Assembly (NCBI RefSeq): GCF_028369105.1 | Contig: NZ_JAQNDO010000001.1 | Span: forward strand, 5,238,501-5,302,500 | Length of the DNA: 64,000 bases | Direction: 5' to 3' | Source: Polyangium mundeleinium | GTDB taxonomy: Bacteria > Myxococcota_A > Polyangia > Polyangiales > Polyangiaceae | In this document: one piece after another, positions 24,204 to 33,446 of the stretch | How the letters are laid out: every line of letters starts with the position of its first letter | Position numbering within the stretch: the stretch's first letter is position 1 | Notes under the pieces: model-generated | What the model was told of the DNA's origin: nothing | Seen by the model: only the letters and a program-made list of their open reading frames with translations | Databases searched by the model: none | Translations under genes and position numbers: made by a program

Positions 24204-26945
24204 TCATCCCGTCCCCGTGGCCTCCTTCAGCTTCCCGCTCCCCACTTCGGCCAGCATCTTCTCCAGCGCCGGAAGGCTCGGCGGCTTCGCCATGTGCCTG
24301 TCGAAGCCGGCTTGCCTCGATCGCTCCACGTCCTCCTGCAAGGCATACCCGCTCAGCGCCACCAGGTAGACCGATCGCAGCTTCGGATCCGCGCGTATCG
24401 TCCGCGCCACGCCATACCCGTCCATCCCCGGCAAGCCAATGTCGCAGAGCACCACGTCCGGCTCGAAGCGACGCGCCTTCTCGATGCCCTCGGGCCCCGC
24501 GAACGCGACCTCGACCACGTGGTCGCCCATCCCCAGCGCGTCGCGCAGCGTCTCGGCCGCGTCCACGTTGTCCTCGATGACGAGGACCCGCCGCGCCGGC
24601 TCCCGCCGCGTGGCCACAGGCGCCGCAGCCCGGCTCCACGCGAGGGCCGGGGCGAGCGGCAGCCGCACCGTGAACCGCGCGCCTTGTCCGAGCCCCGCGC
24701 TCGCGGCCGTCACCGTCCCGCCGTGCATCTCGCAGAGGCCCTTCACCAGCGAGAGCCCGAGCCCGAGCCCTCCGCGGCTTCGATCGAGCGTGCAATCCGC
24801 CTGCACGAACGGCTCGAACACGTGCGGCAGCGTCTTCGGCGGGATGCCCGCGCCGTCGTCCCGCACGCACACCACAGCCTCGCCCCCCTCGCGCTTCGCC
24901 GACAGGAACGCGTGGCCGCCCCGCGGCGTGAACTTCGCCGCGTTCGTCAGCAGGTTGCCCACGACCTGCGCGAGCCGCGTCGGATCACCGTCGACGTGGA
25001 GCGACGCCGGGTCCACCTCGACCTCGAGCGTCACGCCCGCCAGCTCGAAGCTCGGCCCGAGATCCTCGGCGAGGCGATGCACGAACTCGCCGAGCTCGAC
25101 CCGCTCGCGCTGGAGCTGGATCTTGCCGCGCGAGATACGCGTGACGTCGAGCAGGTCGTCGATGAGCCGCGTCATGTGCGTGACCTGTCGCTCGATCGCC
25201 GCGTGCGCGCGCCGCGCCTGCGGCCCTCCCGGCGCGGCGCGCTCCAGGATGTAGAGACCGTTGCGGATGGGCGCGAGCGGGTTTCGGAGCTCGTGCGAGA
25301 GCATCGCGAGGAACTCGTCTTTGCGCCGATCCGCCTCGCGCAGCGCGGTCTCGCTCTCGCGCAGCGCTTGCTCGGCCTCCTTGCGCTGCGTGATGTCCTG
25401 CATGATGCCCACGCTCCGGACCGGCGCGCCCGCGGCGTCGCGGATCAGCCGCGCCGCGGCGTGCACCCAGATGATCCGCCCGTCCTTGCGGACGTAGCGC
25501 TTCTCCGTGCAGTACTCGTCAACCTCGCCGCGCACCATGCGGCTGTACTTCTCCCAGTCCGCCTGGCGATCGTCGGGGTGCGTCATGTCACGCACCGTGC
25601 CCGAGAGCAGCTCCTCGCGGCTGTAGCCGGTGATGTCGCAATACCGATCGTTCACGCGCAGGATCCGCCCCGTCCCGGGATCCACCTGGCCCATGCCGAC
25701 GATCGCCGTCTCGAAGAACGCGCGGTACTGCTCCTCGCTCTGCCGCAGCGCCTCCTCGGCTTGCCTGTGCTCGGTGATGTCGCGCTTCACCACGACCGCG
25801 AGGATCTGCTGGCCCTGCTCGTCCCGCACGGGCTCGCCGCTGAAGTTGAAGATCCACGTCTGACCCGTGTCGAGGCGCCTCGTGTGGAGCTGCCAGCCAG
25901 CGAAGGACTCGCCCCGCAGCGCGCGGGATACGGGCCATTCGTCGACGGCGAGCACGTGGCCGTCGAGATCGGTGAGCTCGTAGAGCGCGGCGAAGTCCGC
26001 GATGGAGATCTTCCTGCGGTTCATGAAGGCGTACTTCACCGCCTCCGCGCTGTTCACGAGGACCACCTTGCCCTCCATGTCGAAGACGACGATGCCGTCC
26101 GGGATCGCCTGGAAGACGGCTTCGAGCTGCGCGCGGCTGTGGTCGGCGCGGGCCGCAGTCTCGCGGAGCGCCTCGACGAGCTGCCGGCGCTCCTCCTCGA
26201 TCCGCTTGCGCGCCGTGACGTCGCGGAAGAAGACCGCGATGCCGCCCTCCTTCGTCGGGTACACGTTCACGTGTGTCCAGAGATCGAGCGGCGCGTAGTA
26301 CTCGTCGAACTCAGCAGGCACGCGCTCGCGCATGACGCGGCTGTACTCGCGGAAGTAACGCGAGTGCGGGCCCGCGAGGGAAGGGTAGACCTCCCAGAGG
26401 CTCCGGCCGAGCGTCTCGCTGCGCGGCTTCAGGCTCAGGCGCTCCTGGCGCGGGTTGACGAAGACGAAGCGGAAGTCTTGATCGAGCACGAAGCAGGCGT
26501 CGCCGCGATCGAGCACGTCGAAGGCGCGCGCGAGATCCTCGGAGTCGTGGCGCGCGTGCTCGTGCTGCTCGTGGATGTCGAGGGCGAAGCCGGACCAGTC
26601 GACGACGGCGCCGCGGTCGTCGAGGATCGGCGCGCTGCGGAGCGAGAACCAGCGGTACACGCCGTCGTGCCGGCGGATGCGGGCGTCGATCGCAAACCGC
26701 TCGGCCGAGGCGAGCGCGTGTCTCCACGCCCGAGCGGCGCAAGCTTGGTCGTGGGGGTGCAGCACGCGCTGCCAGCCGAGGCCGTAAAGCTCCGCGGCGG
26801 GGAGGCCGGTGTACGCGATCCACGAGGCGCTTGCGAAGTCGCATGTGCCGTCTGCCCGGCACGCCCAGACGAGCCCAGGCAAGCTGTCGAGGAGCCGTCG
26901 ACATCGGCCCTCCGCGAAGGCAGCACCTGCACGAGGCTCGGCCAT
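24204..26945 (-). CDS. Multi-PAS hybrid histidine kinase with receiver domain
   Basis: ATG at 26945 gives 913 aa; the frame continues upstream into the neighbour without a better start. There is no membrane segment, so it senses inside the cell. Four PAS domains are visible: 14-125 (LLDSLPGLVWACRADGTCDF), 135-245, 272-392 (LEAVFQAIPDGIVVFDMEG) and 400-518 (YRAFFETAIVGMGQVDPGTG). The phospho-acceptor His551 is in FLAMLSHELRNPLAPI, with N and G boxes (NLLTNAAKF, VRDDGAGIPP, GGLGLGLSLVKGL). A C-terminal receiver has Asp835 in LCDIGLPGMDG. Output must go through another protein, since no effector domain follows. The gene divergent from it starts 161 bp away. Confidence 0.93.
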   Translation of the reverse strand: MAEPRAGAAFAEGRCRRLLDSLPGLVWACRADGTCDFASASWIAYTGLPAAELYGLGWQRVLHPHDQACAARAWRHALASAERFAIDARIRRHDGVYRWFSLRSAPILDDRGAVVDWSGFALDIHEQHEHARHDSEDLARAFDVLDRGDACFVLDQDFRFVFVNPRQERLSLKPRSETLGRSLWEVYPSLAGPHSRYFREYSRVMRERVPAEFDEYYAPLDLWTHVNVYPTKEGGIAVFFRDVTARKRIEEERRQLVEALRETAARADHSRAQLEAVFQAIPDGIVVFDMEGKVVLVNSAEAVKYAFMNRRKISIADFAALYELTDLDGHVLAVDEWPVSRALRGESFAGWQLHTRRLDTGQTWIFNFSGEPVRDEQGQQILAVVVKRDITEHRQAEEALRQSEEQYRAFFETAIVGMGQVDPGTGRILRVNDRYCDITGYSREELLSGTVRDMTHPDDRQADWEKYSRMVRGEVDEYCTEKRYVRKDGRIIWVHAAARLIRDAAGAPVRSVGIMQDITQRKEAEQALRESETALREADRRKDEFLAMLSHELRNPLAPIRNGLYILERAAPGGPQARRAHAAIERQVTHMTRLIDDLLDVTRISRGKIQLQRERVELGEFVHRLAEDLGPSFELAGVTLEVEVDPASLHVDGDPTRLAQVVGNLLTNAAKFTPRGGHAFLSAKREGGEAVVCVRDDGAGIPPKTLPHVFEPFVQADCTLDRSRGGLGLGLSLVKGLCEMHGGTVTAASAGLGQGARFTVRLPLAPALAWSRAAAPVATRREPARRVLVIEDNVDAAETLRDALGMGDHVVEVAFAGPEGIEKARRFEPDVVLCDIGLPGMDGYGVARTIRADPKLRSVYLVALSGYALQEDVERSRQAGFDRHMAKPPSLPALEKMLAEVGSGKLKEATGTG

Positions 26946-27106
26946 GGGTCCATCGGCACGTGGTGCCGTGCGGGCCCGATCGCAAGCTGGCGCGGCGTAG
27001 CGGCTGCCCGTGCGCCTCGGGCATGGCCGGCTTGCCTCTTCACGTTCGCCCCGCGTCGGAGCAAACTGCGCGGTCTCTGTGGAGGCCGAGGAAGGAGCGG
27101 TGGCGC

Positions 27107-28399
27107 GTGAGCGAGGCACCTGGGATCTGGTTCGTGTATCGATCGCACTACGAAGGGCCGCTCTCGCGCCTCGTTCGGCGCCTCGACGCGCCCTCGATCC
27201 TCGCGTGGTTCTCGCAGAAGATGAGCGATGCCAAGAAGGCCGAGGATCCGAGCCGCATTTATGAGGACGAGCTCGGCGGCTACGTGTACGGGTTCGGCAC
27301 GGTGTTCGAGGCCGTCAAGGAACACGGGCTCATAGCGCCGAAGTCGACGGCCGAGCTCGAGAAGATCCTCCGCAAGCACCTCTACGTCGAGGGCGACGCG
27401 GGGCACATTCGCATCGACGAGCACTCGCTCCGCGTGCTGACGGACGACGACGAAGTCGAGCTCGCGTACTTCTTTTTCGATGACGAGGTCGTGCGCAAGC
27501 AGCCCGAGCGCGTGTCCTTTTTGCTCCAGGAGGAGCCGAAGCTGCCGGAGGGCGACGCGGACGGCTCGTTCACGCCGCCCTTCGAGCCGGAGCCCGTCCT
27601 GCCGCGCGGCGAAGGCGAGGGGACGACGTACGCTTGTCTGCTCACGTCGTACGACGGTGACTCGATCCCGGGCCTCGCCGTGGCCATCCCCGGCGTGCGG
27701 CTGCCCGATCTCGCGTCGCACCTGCGCACCGTGGTGCCGGCGAAGAAGCCGGCGTCCTGGTCGAAGGAGTGGCTCGAGACGTGGCCGGTGGAGCTCCGGC
27801 TCCTGCGGGCGATGATCGAGCCGGGCCAGATCTCGATCGCGCCGGCGCTCACGAAATGTGCGGCGTATCCGCTGCGCGAGGTCGTCACCGGGACGAACCA
27901 CACGCTGCTCGGCGTGGGCGCGCACCAGAACGCGGAGAGCGAGTTTTACAAGGTGGGGACGGCGTTCGAGGGGACCGGAGATCCCGCGCAGGCGATCGTG
28001 CAGGTGGGCAAGCACGCGGCGCTCTTCTGCCCGCACACGTCGAGCGCGTTCGGCCACGAGCAGTGGATCCTGTTCGACGATCGCTGGGCCGCCGCGCATC
28101 CGGCGCTCGCCGCGTCGATGTTGCGGTATGCGCACGGCTGGGATCCGCTCCGCGACCCCGCGCCGACGAAGCCGGTGGAGACCGCGGCCGAGCAGAAGGA
28201 GCGCGCCTGGAAGGAGGCGCTCGGCGGGCGGATGGAAGAGAAAGCGGCGCCGTACCGTACGACGGCGAGGTTTGCCGCCGGAGACCTCGTCGACCACACG
28301 AAGTTCGGACGCGGGCTCGTGCGTCGCGTGGACGGCGCGAAAATCGAAGTGATTTTCAAGGACGGCGCCAGGCTCCTGGCGCACGCGATGCCAGGGTGA
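27107..28399 (+). CDS. Unknown protein with C-terminal Tudor/SH3-like segment, 430 aa
   Basis: GTG at 27107 lies 9 bp after AAGGAG and is the best start (VSEAPGIWFVYRSHYEGPLS). The body (residues 1-380) is unrecognised and has WVxEF-type aromatic residues and acidic stretches, with no signal or membrane span. The last 50 residues, ARFAAGDLVDHTKFGRGLVR and then KIEVIFKDGARLLAH, match the Tudor-like module at the C-terminus of UvrD/PcrA helicases and of many myxobacterial proteins of unknown role, where it contacts partners such as RNA polymerase. The next gene begins 119 bp downstream in the same direction. Confidence 0.75.
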   Translation: MSEAPGIWFVYRSHYEGPLSRLVRRLDAPSILAWFSQKMSDAKKAEDPSRIYEDELGGYVYGFGTVFEAVKEHGLIAPKSTAELEKILRKHLYVEGDAGHIRIDEHSLRVLTDDDEVELAYFFFDDEVVRKQPERVSFLLQEEPKLPEGDADGSFTPPFEPEPVLPRGEGEGTTYACLLTSYDGDSIPGLAVAIPGVRLPDLASHLRTVVPAKKPASWSKEWLETWPVELRLLRAMIEPGQISIAPALTKCAAYPLREVVTGTNHTLLGVGAHQNAESEFYKVGTAFEGTGDPAQAIVQVGKHAALFCPHTSSAFGHEQWILFDDRWAAAHPALAASMLRYAHGWDPLRDPAPTKPVETAAEQKERAWKEALGGRMEEKAAPYRTTARFAAGDLVDHTKFGRGLVRRVDGAKIEVIFKDGARLLAHAMPG

Positions 28400-28518
28400 G
28401 GCGAAGCGCCGAGACCACCGGCGCTCCCGCTTCCGTTTCCGCTCCCGCCTCCGCCCGTTGGGCGAGGGTAGCCATATCGCTGGGCCCTCGCTAGCATCGG
28501 CCCGCGCAGAGCAAGTTG

Positions 28519-31434
28519 ATGAAGAAGGAACACGTCACGAAGACAGCGCCCCGGTGGTTCGATGCATCCTCGCCGGTGAGCATCGCCATGCGGGACGCGC
28601 GTGTGTCCCGCCGCGACGGGCGTGGGCTCATGTCGCTCAGCGAGGCGCGGCGCCTCATCGAATCGACCGAGGCCTTCCGCAAAGGGGAGGGCCGTACGGC
28701 CGCAGGGACGATGGTGTTCGAGAGCGACCGCGTGTGGGCGGCGTTTTTGTCGCTCGAGGACGCGGCCGAGTTCGTGAAGCACGGCCGGCGCATCCGCTGG
28801 GAGTTCCAGGTGCGCGGCCGCGACAACACCGCGCTCCACGATCGCTACGGAGACGGGATCCTGCCGTGGATCGAGAGCCGCCTCGAAGGCGACGGCACGC
28901 TCGTGAACGTGCCGTGGTGCGTGGTGCCGTGCCTGCTCGCGATCGGGTCGCGCGAGGCGCTCGAGGTCGCGCTGCGCGCGCGATCGATCGTGGAGCTCGC
29001 GGGCCAGGGCAGCGAGATCGAGGCCGAGGAGTCTGATCTTGCGGAGGACACGTCCGCGTCTTCCGACGACGACGACGACGACGACGGGGACGAGGACGAG
29101 GACGAGGACGACGAGGACGACGAGGATCCGGGCGCGGACGACGACGAGGACGACGAGCACGCCCGCGCCGACGGCGCCACGGAGGACGACGGTCTCGACG
29201 TGGCGCGGCGGTGGATGACGCGGCATCCGGACGCATACGGGGCGCTCGCGACGCTCGCGGACGAGGGCAACACGCGCGCGGCGGAGCTCTTGCGGGATCG
29301 CGCGTCGGCGCTCGGCGGCGTGGTGCGCGAGGCGATCGAGGCGGCGCTCGGCGCCGAGGCAGCCAAGCGGATCGCCGAGCAGTTCAACCTACCGCGGACG
29401 CGTTTGCCCGAGGAGGTGGAGCGGCTGCTCGCCGAGTCCGAGGCGATCGACGAGCCCCGAGGTCCGCTCTGGAGCATCGCCGAGCTCGACGAGGCCGCGC
29501 GCAGGTTTGATCTGCCGATTTGGGACAACGCGAACTACACGACCGCGGCGATGCGGATCACGGGGTACGCGTCGCAGAAGGGCGACGTGCTCGTCCTCGA
29601 GCAGATCCTCCACCACCCGGGCTCCGGCACGCTCGCGGGCTGGGAGTTCTCGGCGTACGGGCCCGGCGCGGGCAAACGAACCACGCGCGACGACGAGCTC
29701 ATCGACGCCGCGCGGGACGAGCTCCAGAGCGTGGAGATCGACGCGGACGACTACGTCGACGGCATCACGAACCAGATCGTCCTGCTCGGCGAGCGCGACG
29801 AGAAGGGCCGGCCCACCGCGGGATCCGACGGCCCGCGCATCGTGCCGCTGCCGCTCCCGTCGGACGACATGATCGTGCACGTCAAGCGCGCCGCGGTGCG
29901 GCAGAAGGGGGATCCGCTGCGCGCGAGCTACCGCCTCCCGCGCGCGTTCGCATCGCTGCCGGAGTCCGCGCGCGGAAGCCTCCGCCTCGTGACGCCGGTC
30001 GAGGCGCTCGTCGTGGATCTGTGCCGCCGGCATCGCGACGTGATCTTCGCCGCCGATCGGGATCTGCGCGTCGCCGCAGCGATCCCGCAAGGCGCGACGC
30101 GGCTCTTCTCGTTCGACGATTTCCAGTACGTCGCCGCGGGCGAACCGGCCTCGCGATCGATGGATCTCGTGGCGATGGTCGAGGCGCTGCGCGCGCGGCG
30201 CAAGATCACGCGCCTGCCCGGCGCGGCGAACGCGCGGCCCGAGTGCTGGATCCCCGGCGCGGCCGAGCTCCGCAGCTACGCGGGCGGCGACGCGTGGGCC
30301 GAGGGCGACGATCCGATCGAGCCGGAGACGCCGGCCGAGGGCGTCGGCGTGACGCCGTACTGGAGCCTCACGATCGCGCGCGGTTTTCCGCACGGGGTGT
30401 GGCTCCTCCACGGCGCGGCGCAGAACAAGAAGGGGCAGGCGGAGCAGGCGATCCTGCACCTCACGAACGCGTCATCGCCCGTCGTGCGCCTGTTCTGGCC
30501 GCGCCGGACGGCGTGCATGTGGGCGCGTGTCGCGGGCCTGGCCGAGCGCAAGTGGGTGACCGGGGATCGCGGCGTGCTCGCGGCCGCGAAGAACGAGCGC
30601 ATGCTCTACGCGGCCGAGGCGCGGAAGCTCGTGGAGACCTTCGTCCTCCGGCCATGGGCCGTGCCCGCGCACGTGGGCACGGAGTTCGTGCTCTTGCTGG
30701 AGGCGCTCGTCGGCGGGCGCGAGACGGTCGAGGCGTTCGTCGCCGCGCTCGGAAAGCTCTCGCCGGAGGCGTGGGCGTCCGACAGGGCGGCGCTCGCGAG
30801 CGCGATCTTCGAGCTCGGCTTCGTCCTGCGTCGCGTGGAAGGGTCGCGGGGCCCGCTGCGCGATCGGCTCGCGGCGTCGTGGCGGCCGGGACAAACGGGC
30901 GAGGCGCCGCGCATGCTCGACCTCGTGCTCCACGGCCGCGCCGGGGCCGAGCGCAGCGCGCGGTGCGAGCTCGATCTCGCGCACGCCGGCAACGATCCGA
31001 CGTGGGTCCGTGACAAACTCCTCGATCGCAAGACGGCTGCATCCGCGCCCGACGTGTTCCTGGTCTCGCTCGCGGGCGAAGAGATGCTCGGGAAGTACGA
31101 GGCGCGGATCCCGCAGGTGACGGACGCGGCGTGGGTGGGCAGCCAGCTCGCGCGGCTCGCGTCGGCGCGGGTGGTCGGGATGGCGCTCGCGCTCTACGCC
31201 GATCGGCCGGAGGCGCGCGCGGCGATCTCGCAGGCTCTCTTCGAACGGCCGGAGATCCGCGCCGAGATCGAGGCGAACCAGCGGGGCCCGCAAGCCAAGA
31301 TCGCGCGTGCCCTGCTCACCGCGCTCGACGAGCGGGACGAGCGCGCCTACGCGCGGAGGCAGGGCGCGCAGGACGACGAGCTCGACGATGAGGAGGAGGA
31401 CGAGGACGACGACGAGGACGACGACGAGGCGTAG
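28519..31434 (+). CDS. Large unknown protein with acidic tracts, 971 aa
   Basis: The frame is open from ATG 28519 to TAG and shows strong GC-rich codon bias throughout. No known domain is seen. Residues 168-214 form a long Asp/Glu tract (runs of seven and more Asp), and the last 22 residues are again almost only Asp and Glu. Between them is a folded-looking region of about 700 residues containing PIWDNANYTTAAMRITGYAS, LVTPVEALVVDLCRRHRDVI, TPYWSLTIARGFPHGVWLLH and a helical C-terminal third. No signal peptide is present. The acidic tracts could bind basic proteins or calcium; this is speculation. A 130-bp palindrome follows directly. Confidence 0.8.
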   Translation: MKKEHVTKTAPRWFDASSPVSIAMRDARVSRRDGRGLMSLSEARRLIESTEAFRKGEGRTAAGTMVFESDRVWAAFLSLEDAAEFVKHGRRIRWEFQVRGRDNTALHDRYGDGILPWIESRLEGDGTLVNVPWCVVPCLLAIGSREALEVALRARSIVELAGQGSEIEAEESDLAEDTSASSDDDDDDDGDEDEDEDDEDDEDPGADDDEDDEHARADGATEDDGLDVARRWMTRHPDAYGALATLADEGNTRAAELLRDRASALGGVVREAIEAALGAEAAKRIAEQFNLPRTRLPEEVERLLAESEAIDEPRGPLWSIAELDEAARRFDLPIWDNANYTTAAMRITGYASQKGDVLVLEQILHHPGSGTLAGWEFSAYGPGAGKRTTRDDELIDAARDELQSVEIDADDYVDGITNQIVLLGERDEKGRPTAGSDGPRIVPLPLPSDDMIVHVKRAAVRQKGDPLRASYRLPRAFASLPESARGSLRLVTPVEALVVDLCRRHRDVIFAADRDLRVAAAIPQGATRLFSFDDFQYVAAGEPASRSMDLVAMVEALRARRKITRLPGAANARPECWIPGAAELRSYAGGDAWAEGDDPIEPETPAEGVGVTPYWSLTIARGFPHGVWLLHGAAQNKKGQAEQAILHLTNASSPVVRLFWPRRTACMWARVAGLAERKWVTGDRGVLAAAKNERMLYAAEARKLVETFVLRPWAVPAHVGTEFVLLLEALVGGRETVEAFVAALGKLSPEAWASDRAALASAIFELGFVLRRVEGSRGPLRDRLAASWRPGQTGEAPRMLDLVLHGRAGAERSARCELDLAHAGNDPTWVRDKLLDRKTAASAPDVFLVSLAGEEMLGKYEARIPQVTDAAWVGSQLARLASARVVGMALALYADRPEARAAISQALFERPEIRAEIEANQRGPQAKIARALLTALDERDERAYARRQGAQDDELDDEEEDEDDDEDDDEA

Positions 31435-31437
31435 CCT

Positions 31438-31567
31438 CTAGCAACCTGTAGAATTATCGTCGCGAGCGCCCCGAAGCTAGGGCGACGGAGCGAGGAATCC
31501 TGAAGGATTTCGAGCGATGTCGACCGACGATTCGGGGCGCGCAGCAGATAAGTCCACAGGCTGCTAG
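31438..31567. repeat. 130-bp imperfect palindrome between convergent genes
   Basis: The ends are CTAGCAACCTGT (31438-31449) and its near-perfect inverse ACAGGCTGCTAG (31556-31567), 11 of 12 paired. Inside, GCGCCCCGAA pairs with TTCGGGGCGC and GAATCC with GGATTT, around a central TGAA. The two 62-base arms therefore pair along most of their length. It begins 4 bp after one stop codon and contains the stop of the GNAT gene. It could be a miniature inverted-repeat element or an elaborate two-way terminator. Confidence 0.8.
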
Positions 31568-32127
31568 CGCACCTCGTTCAGAAACTCCTGCTCCAGCAGC
31601 CCGTAGATGGCCGAGTCCGTGAACTTGCCGTTGTAGAACCAGTTCTCGCGCATGAGGGCGTCGCGCTTGAAGCCGAGCTTCTCCAGGACGCGTTGCGAGG
31701 CGTGGTTGTCCGGGTCGATGATCGCTTCGACCCGGTGCAGCTCCATTTCCGTGAAGCCGTAGCGGAGGATGGGCCGGAGCGCCTCGACCATGAGGCCGCG
31801 GCCCCAGAACGCGGGCGCGAGCTCGTAGCCGACCTCCGCGTAGCGGTGCGGCTTGTTCCAGCGCCAGAACCCGCACGTCCCGGTGAGCTCGCCGCTGTCC
31901 TTGAGCGAGAGGCCCCACCGGATGCCCGTGACGTCACGTTGCGATTCGAACACGATGCCGAGGAGCTTCTCGGTTTCGGCGAGGGTTCCGTGTGCAGGTC
32001 GGCCGAAGTACCGGACCACCTCGGGGTTCGACTGGATGCGGAAGATCGCCTCTGCGTCGGCCGGGACGAGCTCACGCAGGACGAGGTGGGGTGTTTCGAG
32101 CGTCGGGAACGGGGTGAACGAGACCAT
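31564..32127 (-). CDS. GNAT-family N-acetyltransferase (RimJ/RimL-like)
   Basis: ATG at 32127 gives 187 aa starting MVSFTPFPTLETPHLVLREL, the usual RimJ/RimL opening (TxRLxLRxL). Later marks are GTCGFWRWNKPHRYAEVGYEL, the acetyl-CoA loop region PAFWGRGLMVEALRPILRYG, and NHASQRVLEKLGFKRD, all in family order and at full length. Members acetylate N-terminal amino groups of ribosomal proteins or small molecules; the substrate here is unknown. Its stop codon lies inside the right arm of the palindrome at 31438-31567, so its last codons are part of that element. Confidence 0.9.
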   Translation of the reverse strand: MVSFTPFPTLETPHLVLRELVPADAEAIFRIQSNPEVVRYFGRPAHGTLAETEKLLGIVFESQRDVTGIRWGLSLKDSGELTGTCGFWRWNKPHRYAEVGYELAPAFWGRGLMVEALRPILRYGFTEMELHRVEAIIDPDNHASQRVLEKLGFKRDALMRENWFYNGKFTDSAIYGLLEQEFLNEVR

Positions 32128-32182
32128 GAGGGCCGGGGAGGCTCCCACCTTTCCGTGACCCCAGCAACGACGCCGCGGCGCG

Positions 32183-32289
32183 TTGCACGATCGCGACGCG
32201 TGAGGTTGCACGATTGAAAGTCGGTCCGGAAGAACCTATGGCCAAATGCCCGGATCGACACATGAACGACGTTGGCCCGGACCGTGCAA
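32183..32289. promoter_or_regulatory. Repeated TTGCACG motif in a divergent promoter region
   Basis: TTGCACGAT occurs at 32183 and again at 32206 (23 bp apart), and its inverse CGTGCAA occurs at 32283. The second and third copies are extended by GGTCCGG/CCGGACC. They lie in the 332-bp gap between the divergent GNAT and DUF4846 genes, which otherwise holds a run of C and no recognisable promoter boxes. Three copies in such a gap could be an operator; chance is not excluded. Confidence 0.35.
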
Positions 32290-32459
32290 TCTCTACGGGC
32301 AGAGCGCCTGCTCCGGCCGCCCCCCCCCGCCGTAGAGTAGGCGCTCGCTTTTTGTCTCCCCGTCACGTGGCGCGCAGGCCCGGGCGGGCGAGCGCACGTC
32401 ACACTTCCGAGCGCCCGTTCGATACGTGGAGGGCACGATCGGATCGGAAGGAGATGACC

Positions 32460-33446
32460 ATGCGGTGGACCCTCGCGCTTCTCGGCTCGCTTTCGGCATG
32501 CACGGCGCTCGGGTCGCCGGGCACGGAGCCTCGGCGCGACGCGGAAGACCCCGCCGTGCGCCCCGAGCCCGCCCGCGCGCTTCCTGCCGCGAGCGCCAAA
32601 GGCAGCGGACCGGCGAGCGTGTCCCCCGCGACCCCGCCGGCGCCGGATGCTTTCGCGCGGTACCCGTGGCTCGAAGGGGGAGCCGTGGGCATGCCGGCGC
32701 CGGTCGACACGCTCGAAAAGCGGTTTCCACCCCCGCCCGGCTTTTCACGCGTGTCCCTCGCCCCGGACGGCTTCGGCGCGTTCCTGCGCACCTTGCCGCT
32801 CGCCGCGAAGGGCACGCCGGTCAAGTCTTACCGCGGCGACGCGATCCGCGCCGACGGGCACCCGAACGTCGCCGCCGTCGTGGCCATCGACGTCGGCAAG
32901 GCGGATCTGCAGCAATGCGCCGACGCGATCCTCCGGCTGCACGCGGAGTGGCGCTGGTCGCGTGGGCAGCGCGACCACGCCTACCGGACGGCGAGTGGCA
33001 CGACGCTCGAATTCCAGCGTTATGCCTCGGGTCAGCGGATCCGCGCCTCTGGCAATCGGCTCGAGCTCGTCCCATCGGCGAAGCGCGCCGAGGCGACCCA
33101 CGCGCTCTTCCGGACCTGGCTCGACGACGTGTTTGGCTGGACCAACACGGGCGCCCTCGCGCGGGACGGCGAGCGCGTGGCCCTCGACACGTTTCGCCCC
33201 GGGGACTTTTTCGTGCTGACCGGCGTGCCGTTCGGCCACACGGTCCTGGTCCTCGACATGGCAAAGGATGCGGCCGGGCGCCGCGCGGTCCTGCTCGGCC
33301 AGAGCTTCGTCCCCGCGCAGAACGTCCACGTGATCCGCCCCGAGCCCGCGAGCGCGTGGTTCGTCCTCGACGAGGCCGCGGGCGCGCTCACGACCCCGTT
33401 TTGGGACCCATTCCCGTTCGATTCGCTCCGCCGTTTGCCCGAGTAA
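32460..33446 (+). CDS. DUF4846-family lipoprotein, 328 aa
   Basis: ATG at 32460 lies 6 bp after AAGGAG (the ATG at 32454 touches the ribosome site). MRWTLALLGSLSAC is a lipoprotein signal (LSAC). After a Pro/Ala linker the domain shows YPWLEG, FPPPPGFSRVSLAPDGFGAF, GTPVKSYRGDAIRADGH, QQCADAILRLHAEWRWSRG and GDFFVLTGVPFGHTVLVLDM, the DUF4846 sequence order. The family's activity is unknown; members are surface lipoproteins of many bacteria. Its last 59 bp overlap the convergent esterase gene. Confidence 0.82.
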   Translation: MRWTLALLGSLSACTALGSPGTEPRRDAEDPAVRPEPARALPAASAKGSGPASVSPATPPAPDAFARYPWLEGGAVGMPAPVDTLEKRFPPPPGFSRVSLAPDGFGAFLRTLPLAAKGTPVKSYRGDAIRADGHPNVAAVVAIDVGKADLQQCADAILRLHAEWRWSRGQRDHAYRTASGTTLEFQRYASGQRIRASGNRLELVPSAKRAEATHALFRTWLDDVFGWTNTGALARDGERVALDTFRPGDFFVLTGVPFGHTVLVLDMAKDAAGRRAVLLGQSFVPAQNVHVIRPEPASAWFVLDEAAGALTTPFWDPFPFDSLRRLPE

